58,883 nt of DNA from Alcaligenaceae bacterium (GCA_947380655.1 CANCRX010000012.1:1-58883), one strand, 5' to 3'. Shown: positions 42,209 through 51,080, counted from the stretch's first letter. Numbers and translations: made by a program. Notes: generated by a model not told the origin, from the letters alone.

Positions 42209-42481
42209 ATGGCTTTACGTATTACCGACGAATGCATTAATTGTGATGTCTGCGAACCGCAGTGCCCCAATGATGCCATTTCAATGGGCGAGTCGATCTA
42301 TCTGATTAACCCCAATGCCTGTACCGAATGTGTCGGTCACCATGACGAACCGCAGTGTAAGGTCGTGTGTCCGGTTGATTGCATTGAATTACATCCTGAC
42401 TTCAAAGAAGGCCAGGATGCGCTGATGGCCAAATACCATCAGCTCACCAGCACCGAGACAACGACTGCTGTGAAAGCTTAG
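42209..42481 (+). CDS. YfhL-type 2[4Fe-4S] ferredoxin
   Basis: A 90-aa cytoplasmic electron carrier with two cubane iron-sulfur sites. The first motif is CINCDVCEPQCP near residue 11; the second is CTECVGHHDEPQCKVVCPVDC with an insertion between ligands, the pattern of YfhL/alvin-type ferredoxins. The position after coaD is common in betaproteobacteria. Physiological partner is not evident. Confidence 0.93.
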   Translation: MALRITDECINCDVCEPQCPNDAISMGESIYLINPNACTECVGHHDEPQCKVVCPVDCIELHPDFKEGQDALMAKYHQLTSTETTTAVKA

Positions 42482-42496
42482 GTCACAACGGCTTGT

Positions 42497-42886
42497 TTAT
42501 TCAGCAGGCCATTGAATCGGTCCCGCGTCCGGATGGACTTTCACCAGACGACAGGTCTGACCTGTCACATGGCCAAACCACACCGCGGCTAAATCTCCCT
42601 CATCCACAACAGCCACACTTTGTGTCGCGATGCTCGCCTGACGCACCACACTGTCGTCATCCTCAATGACATCCAGTGGAATATCCATGCGCAGCATACC
42701 GGGCGCACGCAGCACCAGATAACCCATTTTGAACTCCGTTGTCACACCACGCAATGCACTGGAGTCTTTGCTCGTCAACCACTGATTGTTCGCATCGACG
42801 ACCAGCCAGCGATGATGGTAGTCACCCGCTTGTCGATGCGTGCACGGTGCACAACCTGCAACAGGACAATTTTGAACAGCCGTCAT
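42497..42886 (-). CDS. Stand-alone MOSC N-terminal beta-barrel domain protein
   Basis: A 129-aa protein that resembles only the N-terminal beta-barrel part of MOSC proteins: HHRWLVVDANNQWLTSKD near residue 24, a central LVLRAPGMLRMDIPLDV, and a C-terminal AAVWFGHVTGQTCRLVKVHPD. The catalytic MOSC domain that normally follows is absent, so it is either a natural single-domain form or a remnant. The first part carries three cysteines in NCPVAGCAPC. It overlaps the upstream AsmA gene by four bases (ATGA), and they share a transcript. Function unknown. Confidence 0.7.
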   Translation of the reverse strand: MTAVQNCPVAGCAPCTHRQAGDYHHRWLVVDANNQWLTSKDSSALRGVTTEFKMGYLVLRAPGMLRMDIPLDVIEDDDSVVRQASIATQSVAVVDEGDLAAVWFGHVTGQTCRLVKVHPDAGPIQWPAE

Positions 42887-44775
42887 TTTTTCTGTATTCC
42901 CTGGTTAGATGGACTCAAAAGTTTTTCTCTCAGCAGGCGACCGTTTGAATCACGGTCAAGTGCAGCCCATTGAATAGTTACCTCAGGTTGCATGATGGAT
43001 CCAGTTAAACGCAACGGGATCGTCAAAGAGCGTACCTGAAGGGTCACGCGTTTAGTCGTCAGGCTTTGAGGGCCAAGGAAATGCACTGAGGCCGCCATAT
43101 CCAGGGTGTCATTGCCGAGATTGATGATGGCGGGCTTTCCTTCACGAATCGTCAAACTCGGCGCAACCATATTGAGTCGTGTTACATGCGCCAGGCCGCC
43201 ATCCAACTTTACTTCAAGCTCTACCGTATCAAACAAAGTGCTTACAGTGCGATCGAAAACGAAGTGTGCTGATTGCTTGTCTGCAACCGCTACAGTTCGC
43301 AATGCATCCAGACCAGAAGCTAAATCCACCCCCTCTAACGCTGCATGATTCAGGCGCATTTTCACTGCGCCTGTGAGTGATTGCTTGAGCTGCTCCATGG
43401 GTTCGGCTGTGAAACCTGCACGGAAATCGATCGAAGCGGTGCCATCCAGCACGCTATCTATACCCAACCCAGAGAGTAAGGTTTTGAAGGGGACATTGTC
43501 AGCGTGTGCAGAAATATGCAAGGGCTGCAGTTGTCGCTTTTGAGAATTAAACGCCACAGAAAAATTTCCATTCACCGGGGTAGATTGCACCGTTTTGGAT
43601 ACCGGGGCTTGGATAGTTTGAATTTCGCCTTGAAATGACTTCATTGTCAGCGTTGTTGTAAATGGTTCAATTTCAATTGGAGCACTCAAACCAAACTTAA
43701 AAACGCGTACGTCTCTTTTTACTGCCAGATCTAAGCTTGAGCGTTGGAATAAAAGTTTATTGCGATTGCCCTCTAAACCATCCAAGACAATACGCGCATC
43801 AATCGCAGGAGAACCATCCATTCTGAGGCGACTCGCAACGCTTTCTCCCCGAGCAAAGGTATTCGAAATATCAAACAACGGTGCATCCACGGAATACTCA
43901 AAAGGAGCGCCATCCCGAAGACCTTTGCTGCGCAGGGTTAAACGCTCAAGTCGCAGACGACCGGATGCCGGCTCCACCATCACATAGGGCATGGCAAGCG
44001 TGAGATCGACTTTTTTCAAGGTTTCTTCGAACCATATATTTTCTGGTAAATCACCTTTAAACGAAGCACTGAAATTTTTTGCTGTAATGCCTCGAGACGC
44101 CAAATCAACATTCAGCGTTGCCTGCGCGCTCAGTTTAGCCACCGCTTGTGAATCAGCATGCTGGATACGTGCATTGAGTTCTGCTTTAAAAGGCTCTCCC
44201 TTTTTGATTCGACCAAACTCAAGCGAAGCATCATGCAATTTCCAGGTTGCTTTACGCGCGGCATCGAGGACCGTAAATTCGGATTTTTTAATCAGAATTT
44301 CAGCAATATCAATCGAGATATCGTCCATGAGCAATCCGACATCATCCGCCTGGGCAACTGGAGCAGTAGGATGGCCCCAGCCGAGCAAATCATCGAGTAA
44401 GAAATTACCTAGCTGAGAACGCTGCACCTGAGCCTTCAGGCCGGAGAGGGATATCTCCTCGATCAGAAGATGATTTTTAAGCAACGGCAGAATTGCGATG
44501 GTTGCTCGCAGGTCCTCGACCGAAGCGAATACGTCAGTACTTGCCCGCTCAGACAGAGAAACCTGTTTAGCCTGGATAGCAATATCGGGGAAAAATACAA
44601 CTTTCAAATCCCCCTGAATCGTTAATTGACGATCCAGCCTTTGCTGCACAAGCACCTGCAATGCATTTTTATAGGAATTCGGATCAAACGACCATAAAAA
44701 AGCCGCCAGTCCACACACCGCCATCACGATGAGTGCGACAGCCGTCACAAAAATTTGTCTGATCCAGAATTTCAT
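42883..44775 (-). CDS. AsmA family protein
   Basis: A 630-aa protein of the AsmA/TamB-like group: one N-terminal membrane anchor (about 8-30, TAVALIVMAVCGLAAFLW), then a large periplasmic beta-rich body with RQLTIQGDLKVVFFPDIAIQ near residue 49 and an AsmA_2 C-terminal part (LTGAVKMRLNHAALEGVDLA near 457). Such proteins are linked to phospholipid transport to the outer membrane in E. coli. The gene ends overlapping the MOSC_N-domain gene. Confidence 0.88.
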   Translation of the reverse strand: MKFWIRQIFVTAVALIVMAVCGLAAFLWSFDPNSYKNALQVLVQQRLDRQLTIQGDLKVVFFPDIAIQAKQVSLSERASTDVFASVEDLRATIAILPLLKNHLLIEEISLSGLKAQVQRSQLGNFLLDDLLGWGHPTAPVAQADDVGLLMDDISIDIAEILIKKSEFTVLDAARKATWKLHDASLEFGRIKKGEPFKAELNARIQHADSQAVAKLSAQATLNVDLASRGITAKNFSASFKGDLPENIWFEETLKKVDLTLAMPYVMVEPASGRLRLERLTLRSKGLRDGAPFEYSVDAPLFDISNTFARGESVASRLRMDGSPAIDARIVLDGLEGNRNKLLFQRSSLDLAVKRDVRVFKFGLSAPIEIEPFTTTLTMKSFQGEIQTIQAPVSKTVQSTPVNGNFSVAFNSQKRQLQPLHISAHADNVPFKTLLSGLGIDSVLDGTASIDFRAGFTAEPMEQLKQSLTGAVKMRLNHAALEGVDLASGLDALRTVAVADKQSAHFVFDRTVSTLFDTVELEVKLDGGLAHVTRLNMVAPSLTIREGKPAIINLGNDTLDMAASVHFLGPQSLTTKRVTLQVRSLTIPLRLTGSIMQPEVTIQWAALDRDSNGRLLREKLLSPSNQGIQKK

Positions 44776-44908
44776 TATGGGGTTTTAGCAGCATTCTTTA
44801 TTCAAGAAACATTGTAGGGCTTGGACCATCGTTACGTGAAAAGATTTCAGGCATTGCATAAGGTTTGGTATGCTCGAAAAACCTAATGACCACTCTAACT
44901 AGCCTCCA

Positions 44909-45292
44909 ATGAAAATTGACCGCCTGGACCATCTCGTACTGACCGTTGCAAGCATTGAAAAAACGTGTGACTTTTATGGTCGCATCCTTGGCTTTGAAAT
45001 CATCACTTTTTTAGGTGATCGCAAAGCATTGAAATTTGGGCAGCAAAAAATTAATCTACATCAAGTGGGACGTGAGTTTGACCCTAAAGCGCTGATACCA
45101 ACCGCGGGCTCAGGCGACCTGTGCTTTATCGCTACGACCCCAGTCAATCAAATCATTGAAGAATTGCAGGCTGCGCATGTCAGCATTGAACTGGGGCCTG
45201 TTGAGCGCACCGGAGCCAACGGGACAATTCTCTCGGTCTATCTGCGCGATCCCGATCATAATCTGATCGAAATCTCTAACTATCTAAACTAA
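44909..45292 (+). CDS. VOC-family (glyoxalase-like) protein
   Basis: A 127-aa metalloprotein-fold protein with two beta-alpha-beta-beta-beta units: IDRLDHLVLTVASIEKTCDFY at the N-terminus with the metal-site His8, and LSVYLRDPDHNLIEISNY at the C-terminus with the final Glu ligand. Members include glyoxalases, dioxygenases and resistance proteins; the substrate is not readable. It stands alone between the AsmA gene and the ABC operon. Confidence 0.82.
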   Translation: MKIDRLDHLVLTVASIEKTCDFYGRILGFEIITFLGDRKALKFGQQKINLHQVGREFDPKALIPTAGSGDLCFIATTPVNQIIEELQAAHVSIELGPVERTGANGTILSVYLRDPDHNLIEISNYLN

Positions 45293-45328
45293 TCAAATCT
45301 AGGGTTTTCCCTGTGCGTTGGCAATGTT

Positions 45329-45346
45329 TTTTGTTGTGCAACAAAA
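45329..45346. promoter_or_regulatory. 18-bp palindrome upstream of the ABC operon
   Basis: TTTTGTTG-TG-CAACAAAA is a perfect 8+8 inverted repeat with a two-base centre, some 180 bases upstream of the receptor gene and beyond the stop of the VOC gene. It has the form of a dimeric repressor or activator site. It could also act as a weak terminator hairpin for the VOC gene. Confidence 0.45.
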
Positions 45347-45395
45347 GACGGCCTACATTTTTTTGAAAGACGGGAACAGTATTCTTGCAATACAA

Positions 45396-45435
45396 GATAC
45401 GATAAGCTAATCATATGATGATGGTTAATCGTATC
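45396..45435. promoter_or_regulatory. Inverted repeat GATACGAT/ATCGTATC upstream of the ABC operon
   Basis: GATACGAT (45396-45403) and ATCGTATC (45428-45435) are perfect inverted repeats 24 bases apart. The palindrome ATCATATGAT (45410-45419) lies between them close to the centre. The location, about 90 bases before the start codon of the receptor gene, fits an operator. Confidence 0.45.
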
Positions 45436-45524
45436 GATTCACGCATCAACTGAATAATTTAAAAAATAGCGTCGCAGATTGACGCACAAATTGGCACATA
45501 CGGCCATAAACGCTTGGAGACAAC

Positions 45525-46799
45525 ATGAGCAAAAAAGTAATTCACGCCCCCGTGCAGGCAACACGCCGCAAGCTAATGCAAGGTATGGGTGCTGCTGCAG
45601 GGATGGCAACATTTGGCATGCCTGCCATTTCCCTTGCGCAAGATAAGCCGATCAAAATTGGTATGCCTACGATTCTTTCAGGTCGTGTGGCAACGCTTGG
45701 CATTTCTTCAAAAAATGCTGTGCTCATGGAAGTAGAAAAATTCAATGCGGCAGGTGGTCTGAACGGTCGCAAGATCGAGATGGTGATTCGCGACTCGAAG
45801 GGCGCGCCACAAGAAGCCGCCCGCGTAGCACGTGAGCTTGTCACCAGCGAAGGCTGCGAGATCATCTGGGATGCAGAAGCCTCTTCCGGCGCGTTTGCTG
45901 TACATGAAGTTGCGCGTGACTTAGGCGTGCTGTGCGTCCACACCTGCTCAGAGACATCATCGCTGACGGCCGATCCTAAACTACGCATTCCCAATGCTTT
46001 CCGCTGCGCACGTCAAGGTATCCATGACGCGATTGTCGGTGGCGCATATGGCGCGAAAGTAGCAAAAGAAAAGAAACTCAATCGCTGGATGAGCGTCTCA
46101 CCTGACTACGCTTATGGTCGTGACACCACAGCGGAGTATTTCGAGTACCTCAAACACTTCAATAAAGATATCGAAATAGTCGGCGACGTTTGGCCCAAAC
46201 TTTTCCAACCAGACTATAGCGAGTCAATCACACGTCTGCTGCAGGGTAAACCTCAGGCGATTTACTCCGCGATCTGGGGTGGCGATCTGACCTCCTTTAT
46301 TGATCAGGGCAATATCTACGCCTTGTTCAAAGACCGTCAGTTCTTCTCTGTAAACATGGCGGACTATACCGTGCTGACAGCGGTGAAAAACGTGCCAAAC
46401 AATTTACATTCAGGCAATCGTTACCTCAAGAGTTTCCCAAAAACACCTAGCAATGCAGCGTGGGCGGACGAATATGTGGCCAAGTACAAAGACCTGCCGA
46501 CCAACTGGGCCTGGCAAAACGCAGTAGGTATTAACCTGCTGACTACTGCCATGAAAAAAGCCAATAGTGCCGACGGTAAAAAAATCGCTGACGTGTTGCG
46601 TGGCCTGACTGTCGACTCGCCCTTCGGTGCGAATGGAAAAATCACCATGCGCGCTGAAGACCAAACCATCATCGACTATGCCGATGGCTGGGGTGAATTG
46701 ACCAACAAAGAGCCATACATGCCAAATCCTGTCCCAGGCGACTGGAAACAGATTGTAGAGCTTGAGCTTGAATGGAAAAAGCGTAAAGGCTGGGCGTAA
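45525..46799 (+). CDS. ABC transporter substrate-binding protein (branched-chain amino-acid/aromatic type), Tat signal
   Basis: Periplasmic receptor of the Peripla_BP_6 (HAAT) family, 424 aa. The N-terminus has a twin-arginine signal, TRRKLMQGMGAAAGMATF with Arg14-Arg15, and ends near ISLAQ. The mature part begins KPIKIGMPTILSGRVATLG, with FNAAGGLNGRKIEMVIRDSK near residue 76 typical of the family. Relatives bind branched-chain amino acids, amides or aromatic and other organic acids. It heads the operon with the permeases and ATPases, separated from them by a strong hairpin. Confidence 0.9.
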   Translation: MSKKVIHAPVQATRRKLMQGMGAAAGMATFGMPAISLAQDKPIKIGMPTILSGRVATLGISSKNAVLMEVEKFNAAGGLNGRKIEMVIRDSKGAPQEAARVARELVTSEGCEIIWDAEASSGAFAVHEVARDLGVLCVHTCSETSSLTADPKLRIPNAFRCARQGIHDAIVGGAYGAKVAKEKKLNRWMSVSPDYAYGRDTTAEYFEYLKHFNKDIEIVGDVWPKLFQPDYSESITRLLQGKPQAIYSAIWGGDLTSFIDQGNIYALFKDRQFFSVNMADYTVLTAVKNVPNNLHSGNRYLKSFPKTPSNAAWADEYVAKYKDLPTNWAWQNAVGINLLTTAMKKANSADGKKIADVLRGLTVDSPFGANGKITMRAEDQTIIDYADGWGELTNKEPYMPNPVPGDWKQIVELELEWKKRKGWA

Positions 46800-46820
46800 A
46801 TTTTAGAAAAATTGTAGGAA

Positions 46821-46864
46821 AAATAACAACCTGCCCGAGCCTTCGCTCGGGCAGGTTGTTATTT
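46821..46864 (+). terminator. Perfect 20-bp hairpin between receptor and permease genes
   Basis: AAATAACAACCTGCCCGAGC (46821-46840) and its exact reverse complement (46845-46864) are separated by CTTC. Stem is 20 bp without mismatch. The 3' arm ends in ATTT only, so it is probably a partial terminator or 3' end protector that gives more receptor mRNA than permease mRNA. Confidence 0.8.
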
Positions 46865-46947
46865 AAGAGTACGACTACCTTTCAAATTTCGAGCTTTTAG
46901 TTTTCGCTGTTCCATCTACATTGTTTTTGCTTCACACGGAGAATCCC

Positions 46948-47853
46948 TTGGATCCCACCGCACTCTTTGAATGCCTAAGCTCATTGTCTTGTGTTGTCAC
47001 ACAAACCAGCACCGGACTAATTGTTGGGGCCTTGCTGTTTTTGGTCGCAGCAGGATTGACACTCATTTTTGGTGTCTTGCGCATCATTAATTTTGCACAC
47101 GGCTCGCTTTATATGCTGGGTGCATATATCGCACTGTCCGCTTATCGTTTAACAGATAGCTTCGTGATCTCGACAATCGTGGCAGGCTTAGGCGTCGGAC
47201 TATTTGGGCTGATCTTTGAACGTTTCATTATGCGTCGCGTCTACAACGCAGACGTGCTGATGCAACTACTTGTCTGCTATGCACTGATCCTGATTCTCGA
47301 TGATGTCGTCAAAATCGTCTGGGGCGCAGAATTCCAGTCCATGGGTATGCCCGAAGCATTCCAGGCTCCTCCTCTCTTTATCGGCGGTGGCATTATCCCG
47401 GTATTTTATGTTTACCTGATCGCTGCGGCTGGCGTGATTGCTGCCGTTCTCTGGTTTGTCCTGACCCGAACACGTATGGGTAAAGTTGTACGCGCAGCCG
47501 CACACAACCCAACCATGACCTCGGTTCTCGGATTGAATACCAGCCTGATCTATGCTGGTGTATTTGCTCTGGGTGGCGCGCTAGCCGGCCTGGCGGGTGC
47601 ATTGGCCGCTCCTGTTCGCTCGATGTCACCCGGCATGGGGTTTTCAATTTTGATTGAATCATTCATCGTGACCGTCATCGGTGGCATGGGCTCAGTCAGC
47701 GGAGCGCTTGTTGGAGCATTGTTAATTGGCTTGGTTAGATCCTTCGGTTCGATCGGATTCCCTTTGTTCGTTGAGGGCATCATGTTTATCGCCATGGCGC
47801 TGATTCTAATTCTCAAACCGAGCGGCTTGCTAGGCAAGGAGCCACGTCCATGA
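46948..47853 (+). CDS. livH: Branched-chain-type ABC transporter permease LivH
   Basis: Inner-membrane permease of the HAAT importer, about 301 aa with about eight membrane helices. The motifs GLTLIFGVLRIINFAHGS near residue 40, RAAAHNPTMTSVLGLNTS near 188 and MGSVSGALVGALLIGL near 252 are family marks. The start chosen is a TTG at 46948, which has GGAG six bases before it; an upstream TTG (46921) is possible. The end overlaps livM by four bases. Confidence 0.9.
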   Translation: MDPTALFECLSSLSCVVTQTSTGLIVGALLFLVAAGLTLIFGVLRIINFAHGSLYMLGAYIALSAYRLTDSFVISTIVAGLGVGLFGLIFERFIMRRVYNADVLMQLLVCYALILILDDVVKIVWGAEFQSMGMPEAFQAPPLFIGGGIIPVFYVYLIAAAGVIAAVLWFVLTRTRMGKVVRAAAHNPTMTSVLGLNTSLIYAGVFALGGALAGLAGALAAPVRSMSPGMGFSILIESFIVTVIGGMGSVSGALVGALLIGLVRSFGSIGFPLFVEGIMFIAMALILILKPSGLLGKEPRP

Positions 47854-48821
47854 GTTTCTCAACGAGTTTTAAAAAAGAAATACTGATCGGTCTAATTGGA
47901 CTTGCAATCCTGATTGCAATTCCATTTCTCACTTCATCGCGTGTGACGCTCGACTTTGTGATTCGACTGGCAGCGTTTGGAATTTTTGCAACCTCGCTCA
48001 ATATTCTGGTCGGCTACGGTGGCATGGTGTCGTTTGGTCACGCCATGTTTTTTGGCGGTGGTGCCTATGCCTATGGCCTGCTGATGCAAAAAACTGGCGT
48101 ATCGATCCCTGTTGCAATTTTAGGCGCGATCGTCTTCAGTGGACTGCTGGGCCTGGTGATTGGTGCGATTTGCGTGAGACTGAAGGAAATTTACTTTTCT
48201 TTTCTGACGCTCGCTTTTCAAATGTTGATCCATAGCGTCATTATCACCTGGAGCTCCCTGACAGGCGGCGATCAAGGTTTGATGGGTGGCATTCCGCGCA
48301 CACCTTTCTGGGGGATCAATCTGGGCAACACGACGAATCTGTATTGGTTCGCCTGTGTAATTGGTGTGGTCTGCTTACTGATCATGCGGTATATCCTGCA
48401 GTCACCCTATGGCTACACACTGCGCATGGTACGAGATAACGCCGATCGAGCACGCTTCCTGGGTATTGATGTGTGGCGAGTCAAACTCTATGCCTTCATA
48501 CTGTCCGCGTGTTTTGCCAGTATCGGCGGCGTGATTATGGCAATGTTTGTTTCAGGAGCATTTCCGGAGTTCAGTTACTGGACGATGTCAGGCGAAGCCG
48601 TTTTCATGATCATGATGGGTGGCCTGCATGCCTTTATAGGACCCGTTGTCGGTGCAGGACTGTTATTGATGTTCAACGACATCATCAGCCGCACCACCGA
48701 ATATCACGGCTTGGCGCTAGGCATTATCGTACTGGTTTTTGCGCTCGGCTTTAAACGTGGCATCACTGACTTCGTGGTGCAAGCCTGGAACACGATCACA
48801 AGAAAAGGAGCCCAATCATGA
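47850..48821 (+). CDS. livM: Branched-chain-type ABC transporter permease LivM
   Basis: Second permease, 323 aa with nine or ten hydrophobic segments. LNILVGYGGMVSFGHAMFFGGGAYAYG near residue 50, split over a signature, GLVIGAICVRLKEIYFSFLTLAF near 107 and GYTLRMVRDNADRARFLGID near 189 (the ATPase-contact loop) are typical for LivM. It overlaps both livH and the following SDR gene by four bases each, which shows a tight operon. Confidence 0.92.
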   Translation: MSFSTSFKKEILIGLIGLAILIAIPFLTSSRVTLDFVIRLAAFGIFATSLNILVGYGGMVSFGHAMFFGGGAYAYGLLMQKTGVSIPVAILGAIVFSGLLGLVIGAICVRLKEIYFSFLTLAFQMLIHSVIITWSSLTGGDQGLMGGIPRTPFWGINLGNTTNLYWFACVIGVVCLLIMRYILQSPYGYTLRMVRDNADRARFLGIDVWRVKLYAFILSACFASIGGVIMAMFVSGAFPEFSYWTMSGEAVFMIMMGGLHAFIGPVVGAGLLLMFNDIISRTTEYHGLALGIIVLVFALGFKRGITDFVVQAWNTITRKGAQS

Positions 48822-49618
48822 GCAACCCAATTATCAGCGTTGTTACCGGCGGCTCAAGTGGCATTGGTGCTGCGTGCGTGCGACATTTAGCTCGACGAGG
48901 TGATCACGTCATCGTGCTGGACTTGCCTGGCACGTGGACCGAGGAAAAGTTACGCGAGCTCGGCGCGATCGCCGCCTATGCCTGTGATGTGACGGACGAG
49001 CAGGCTGTGCGCCAGATCGCTGCAATGATTGAATCAAAACATGGTCCGGTCTCGAATCTGATTAATAGCGCAGGCATTCTTCAGCACCGCTTGCCTCCTG
49101 ATCAACTCACGATGACCGAGTGGGATCGGGTCGTTGCAGTGGATCAGCGCGGCACCTACCTTTGCTGTGCGGTATTTGGCTCTCGCATGGCTCAGCTCGG
49201 TTCTGGTGCCATCGTCAACATCGCGTCGATTACAGGCTGGCGCTCGGTGCCCTTGCATGCCTATGCTCCCGCAAAAGCTGCTGTGATTTCAATGACAGAA
49301 TGCCTGGCGGCCGAATGGGGGCGTTCAGGCGTTCGTGTCAATGCGATTTCACCTGGATTTACGATCACTGAAGCGCTACAAGCAGCGATTGACCGGGGTG
49401 ATCGCAATCCTGAGGACCTCAGTTCACAAGCGGCGTTAGGACGTATGGTTACACCCGACGAGGTTGCCGATTCAGCAGGCTTCCTGTTGTCACGTGCAGC
49501 AGCAGCCATCACAGGAATCAATCTACCTGTTGATGCGGGCTGGTTTGCTGGCTCGACATGGCAAAGTTACGGCGGCGTGCCCGCAACGCGCGCGCTCAAA
49601 CAAAGCGGGAGTCATTGA
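48818..49618 (+). CDS. SDR-family oxidoreductase embedded in the ABC operon
   Basis: Short-chain dehydrogenase, 266 aa, cytoplasmic, NAD(P)-dependent. The cofactor motif VTGGSSGIGAAC is near residue 9, NSAGILQ near 87, the catalytic Ser in VNIASITGW near 139 and the Tyr-x-x-x-Lys pair in HAYAPAKAAVISM near 152. The C-terminal INLPVDAGWF is standard. It sits between livM and livG with 4-base and 1-base overlaps, so it is made together with the transporter and likely acts on its cargo. The last ~20 residues extend beyond the common SDR end. Confidence 0.9.
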   Translation: MSNPIISVVTGGSSGIGAACVRHLARRGDHVIVLDLPGTWTEEKLRELGAIAAYACDVTDEQAVRQIAAMIESKHGPVSNLINSAGILQHRLPPDQLTMTEWDRVVAVDQRGTYLCCAVFGSRMAQLGSGAIVNIASITGWRSVPLHAYAPAKAAVISMTECLAAEWGRSGVRVNAISPGFTITEALQAAIDRGDRNPEDLSSQAALGRMVTPDEVADSAGFLLSRAAAAITGINLPVDAGWFAGSTWQSYGGVPATRALKQSGSH

Positions 49619-50370
49619 TGCTAAAGATCGAAAACCTCTGCAAATCATTTGGCGGTGTCGTCGCAACATCTGATGTATCCATTCACTTTCCCAAAGACTC
49701 GCTCCATGCCGTGATCGGTCCGAATGGCGCAGGTAAAACTACTTTTTTTAATCTGATCTCAGGCGCGATTACACCCGACTCAGGCCGGATCGTACTTGAT
49801 GGTGAAAACATTGTCGGACTCCCAAGTACGGCCATTGTGCGCAAAGGCATCGGGCGCGCCTTTCAGGTTGCTAAGTTATTTAAAACTCTCACTGTCGAGG
49901 AATCACTGCGTGGTGCATTGATGTCCCCTCAAGGTACCTCCGCGCAGATGTATGGCCGCTTTCCTTTGGCGCAAACACGCGACCGTGCGTTTGAAGTCAT
50001 GGAACAACTCGGCCTGCATACCAAAGCGAATGTGGTGAGTGGCAACCTATCTCATGGCGATCAAAAATTGCTGGATATGGCGTTAGCGCTGGTTCTTAAA
50101 CCCAAAGTGCTACTACTTGATGAGCCCGTCGCCGGTATGGGCCCTGAGGAGCGCGAGCAGATGATTGAGACTGTCTATGCGCTCTGGAAAAAGGGCGGCC
50201 TCACACTCGTGCTCATCGAACACGATATGGAAATCGTATTTCGCATTTCTCAAAATATTCATGTGTTGTCTTATGGCAAAGTATTGGCCGAGGGCAACCC
50301 AGAGCAAATCCGTAACAACCCCGCTGTGATCGAAGCCTATCTGGGCAAACCGCAAGAGGCACACGCATGA
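49618..50370 (+). CDS. livG: Branched-chain-type ABC transporter ATP-binding protein LivG
   Basis: ATPase of the HAAT importer, 250 aa. Walker A GPNGAGKTTFFNLISG, a signature LSHGDQKLLDMALAL (LSHGD instead of LSGGQ, usual in LivG) and Walker B VLLLDEPVAGMGPEE are present; the switch His is in LIEHDMEIV. The ATG at 49618 overlaps the SDR stop (TGATG) and gives the family start MLKIENLCKSFGG; longer starts would lie inside the SDR gene. It overlaps livF by four bases. Confidence 0.95.
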   Translation: MLKIENLCKSFGGVVATSDVSIHFPKDSLHAVIGPNGAGKTTFFNLISGAITPDSGRIVLDGENIVGLPSTAIVRKGIGRAFQVAKLFKTLTVEESLRGALMSPQGTSAQMYGRFPLAQTRDRAFEVMEQLGLHTKANVVSGNLSHGDQKLLDMALALVLKPKVLLLDEPVAGMGPEEREQMIETVYALWKKGGLTLVLIEHDMEIVFRISQNIHVLSYGKVLAEGNPEQIRNNPAVIEAYLGKPQEAHA

Positions 50371-51080
50371 GCCAGACAGTGTTACAAGTTAAAAAAATAG
50401 ACGTGTTCTATGCCAGCAGCCAGGTTCTTTTCAATATGTCACTCGATGTCAGACAAGGTGAAACCTTAGCTTTGCTCGGTCGCAATGGCGCAGGCAAAAG
50501 TACCACCATGAAAACAATTGCAGGCGTGATTGCTCCAAAACGTGGTGAGATTGAATTCAAAGGCAAACACATCGCAAGCCAACCTGCTCACTTAATCGCG
50601 CGTGCAGGACTCAGTTTCGTGCCAGAAGACAGACAGATTTTCCCTGATCTGAGCGTCGAGGACAATCTGACTATTGCAATTAAAAATGGCGCAGATGGCA
50701 CAAACAGCTGGAGCCTTGAGCGCGTCTATGACATGCTCCCCCTGCTCTCTCCACTCAAAAATCGCCTGGGTGGCCAACTTTCTGGCGGTGAGCAGCAAAT
50801 GCTGACGGTGGGTCGTGCACTGATGGGCAATCCCGATGTACTGTTGCTCGATGAACCTAGCGAGGGACTCGCACCGATTATGGTTCAAAAAATCGGCGAT
50901 CTTATCCATGCACTGCGTAAAGTCGGCACGACTATTGTGCTCGCGGAGCAAAATCTGCACTTTTGCCTGGGACTGGCGGATCGTGCGGTTGTCATCGATA
51001 AAGGCACGGATGTGTTTTGTGGCACCATTGCCGAATTGAATGGCAATGACGAGGTCAAACAGCGCTACCTGTCTGTTTAA
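50367..51080 (+). CDS. livF: Branched-chain-type ABC transporter ATP-binding protein LivF
   Basis: Second ATPase, 237 aa. Walker A LGRNGAGKSTTMKTIAG, the LivF-like FVPEDRQIFPDLSVEDNL near residue 82, signature LSGGEQQMLTVGRALM and Walker B VLLLDEPSEGLAP are clear. It closes the plus-strand operon receptor-livH-livM-SDR-livG-livF. An imperfect hairpin follows, and the minus-strand catabolic genes converge on it. Confidence 0.95.
   Translation: MSQTVLQVKKIDVFYASSQVLFNMSLDVRQGETLALLGRNGAGKSTTMKTIAGVIAPKRGEIEFKGKHIASQPAHLIARAGLSFVPEDRQIFPDLSVEDNLTIAIKNGADGTNSWSLERVYDMLPLLSPLKNRLGGQLSGGEQQMLTVGRALMGNPDVLLLDEPSEGLAPIMVQKIGDLIHALRKVGTTIVLAEQNLHFCLGLADRAVVIDKGTDVFCGTIAELNGNDEVKQRYLSV

Noticed and set aside
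45542..45994. 150-codon minus-strand frame opposite the ABC receptor gene
   Set aside because: Plus-strand gene has signal peptide and family motifs; the antisense frame has neither.
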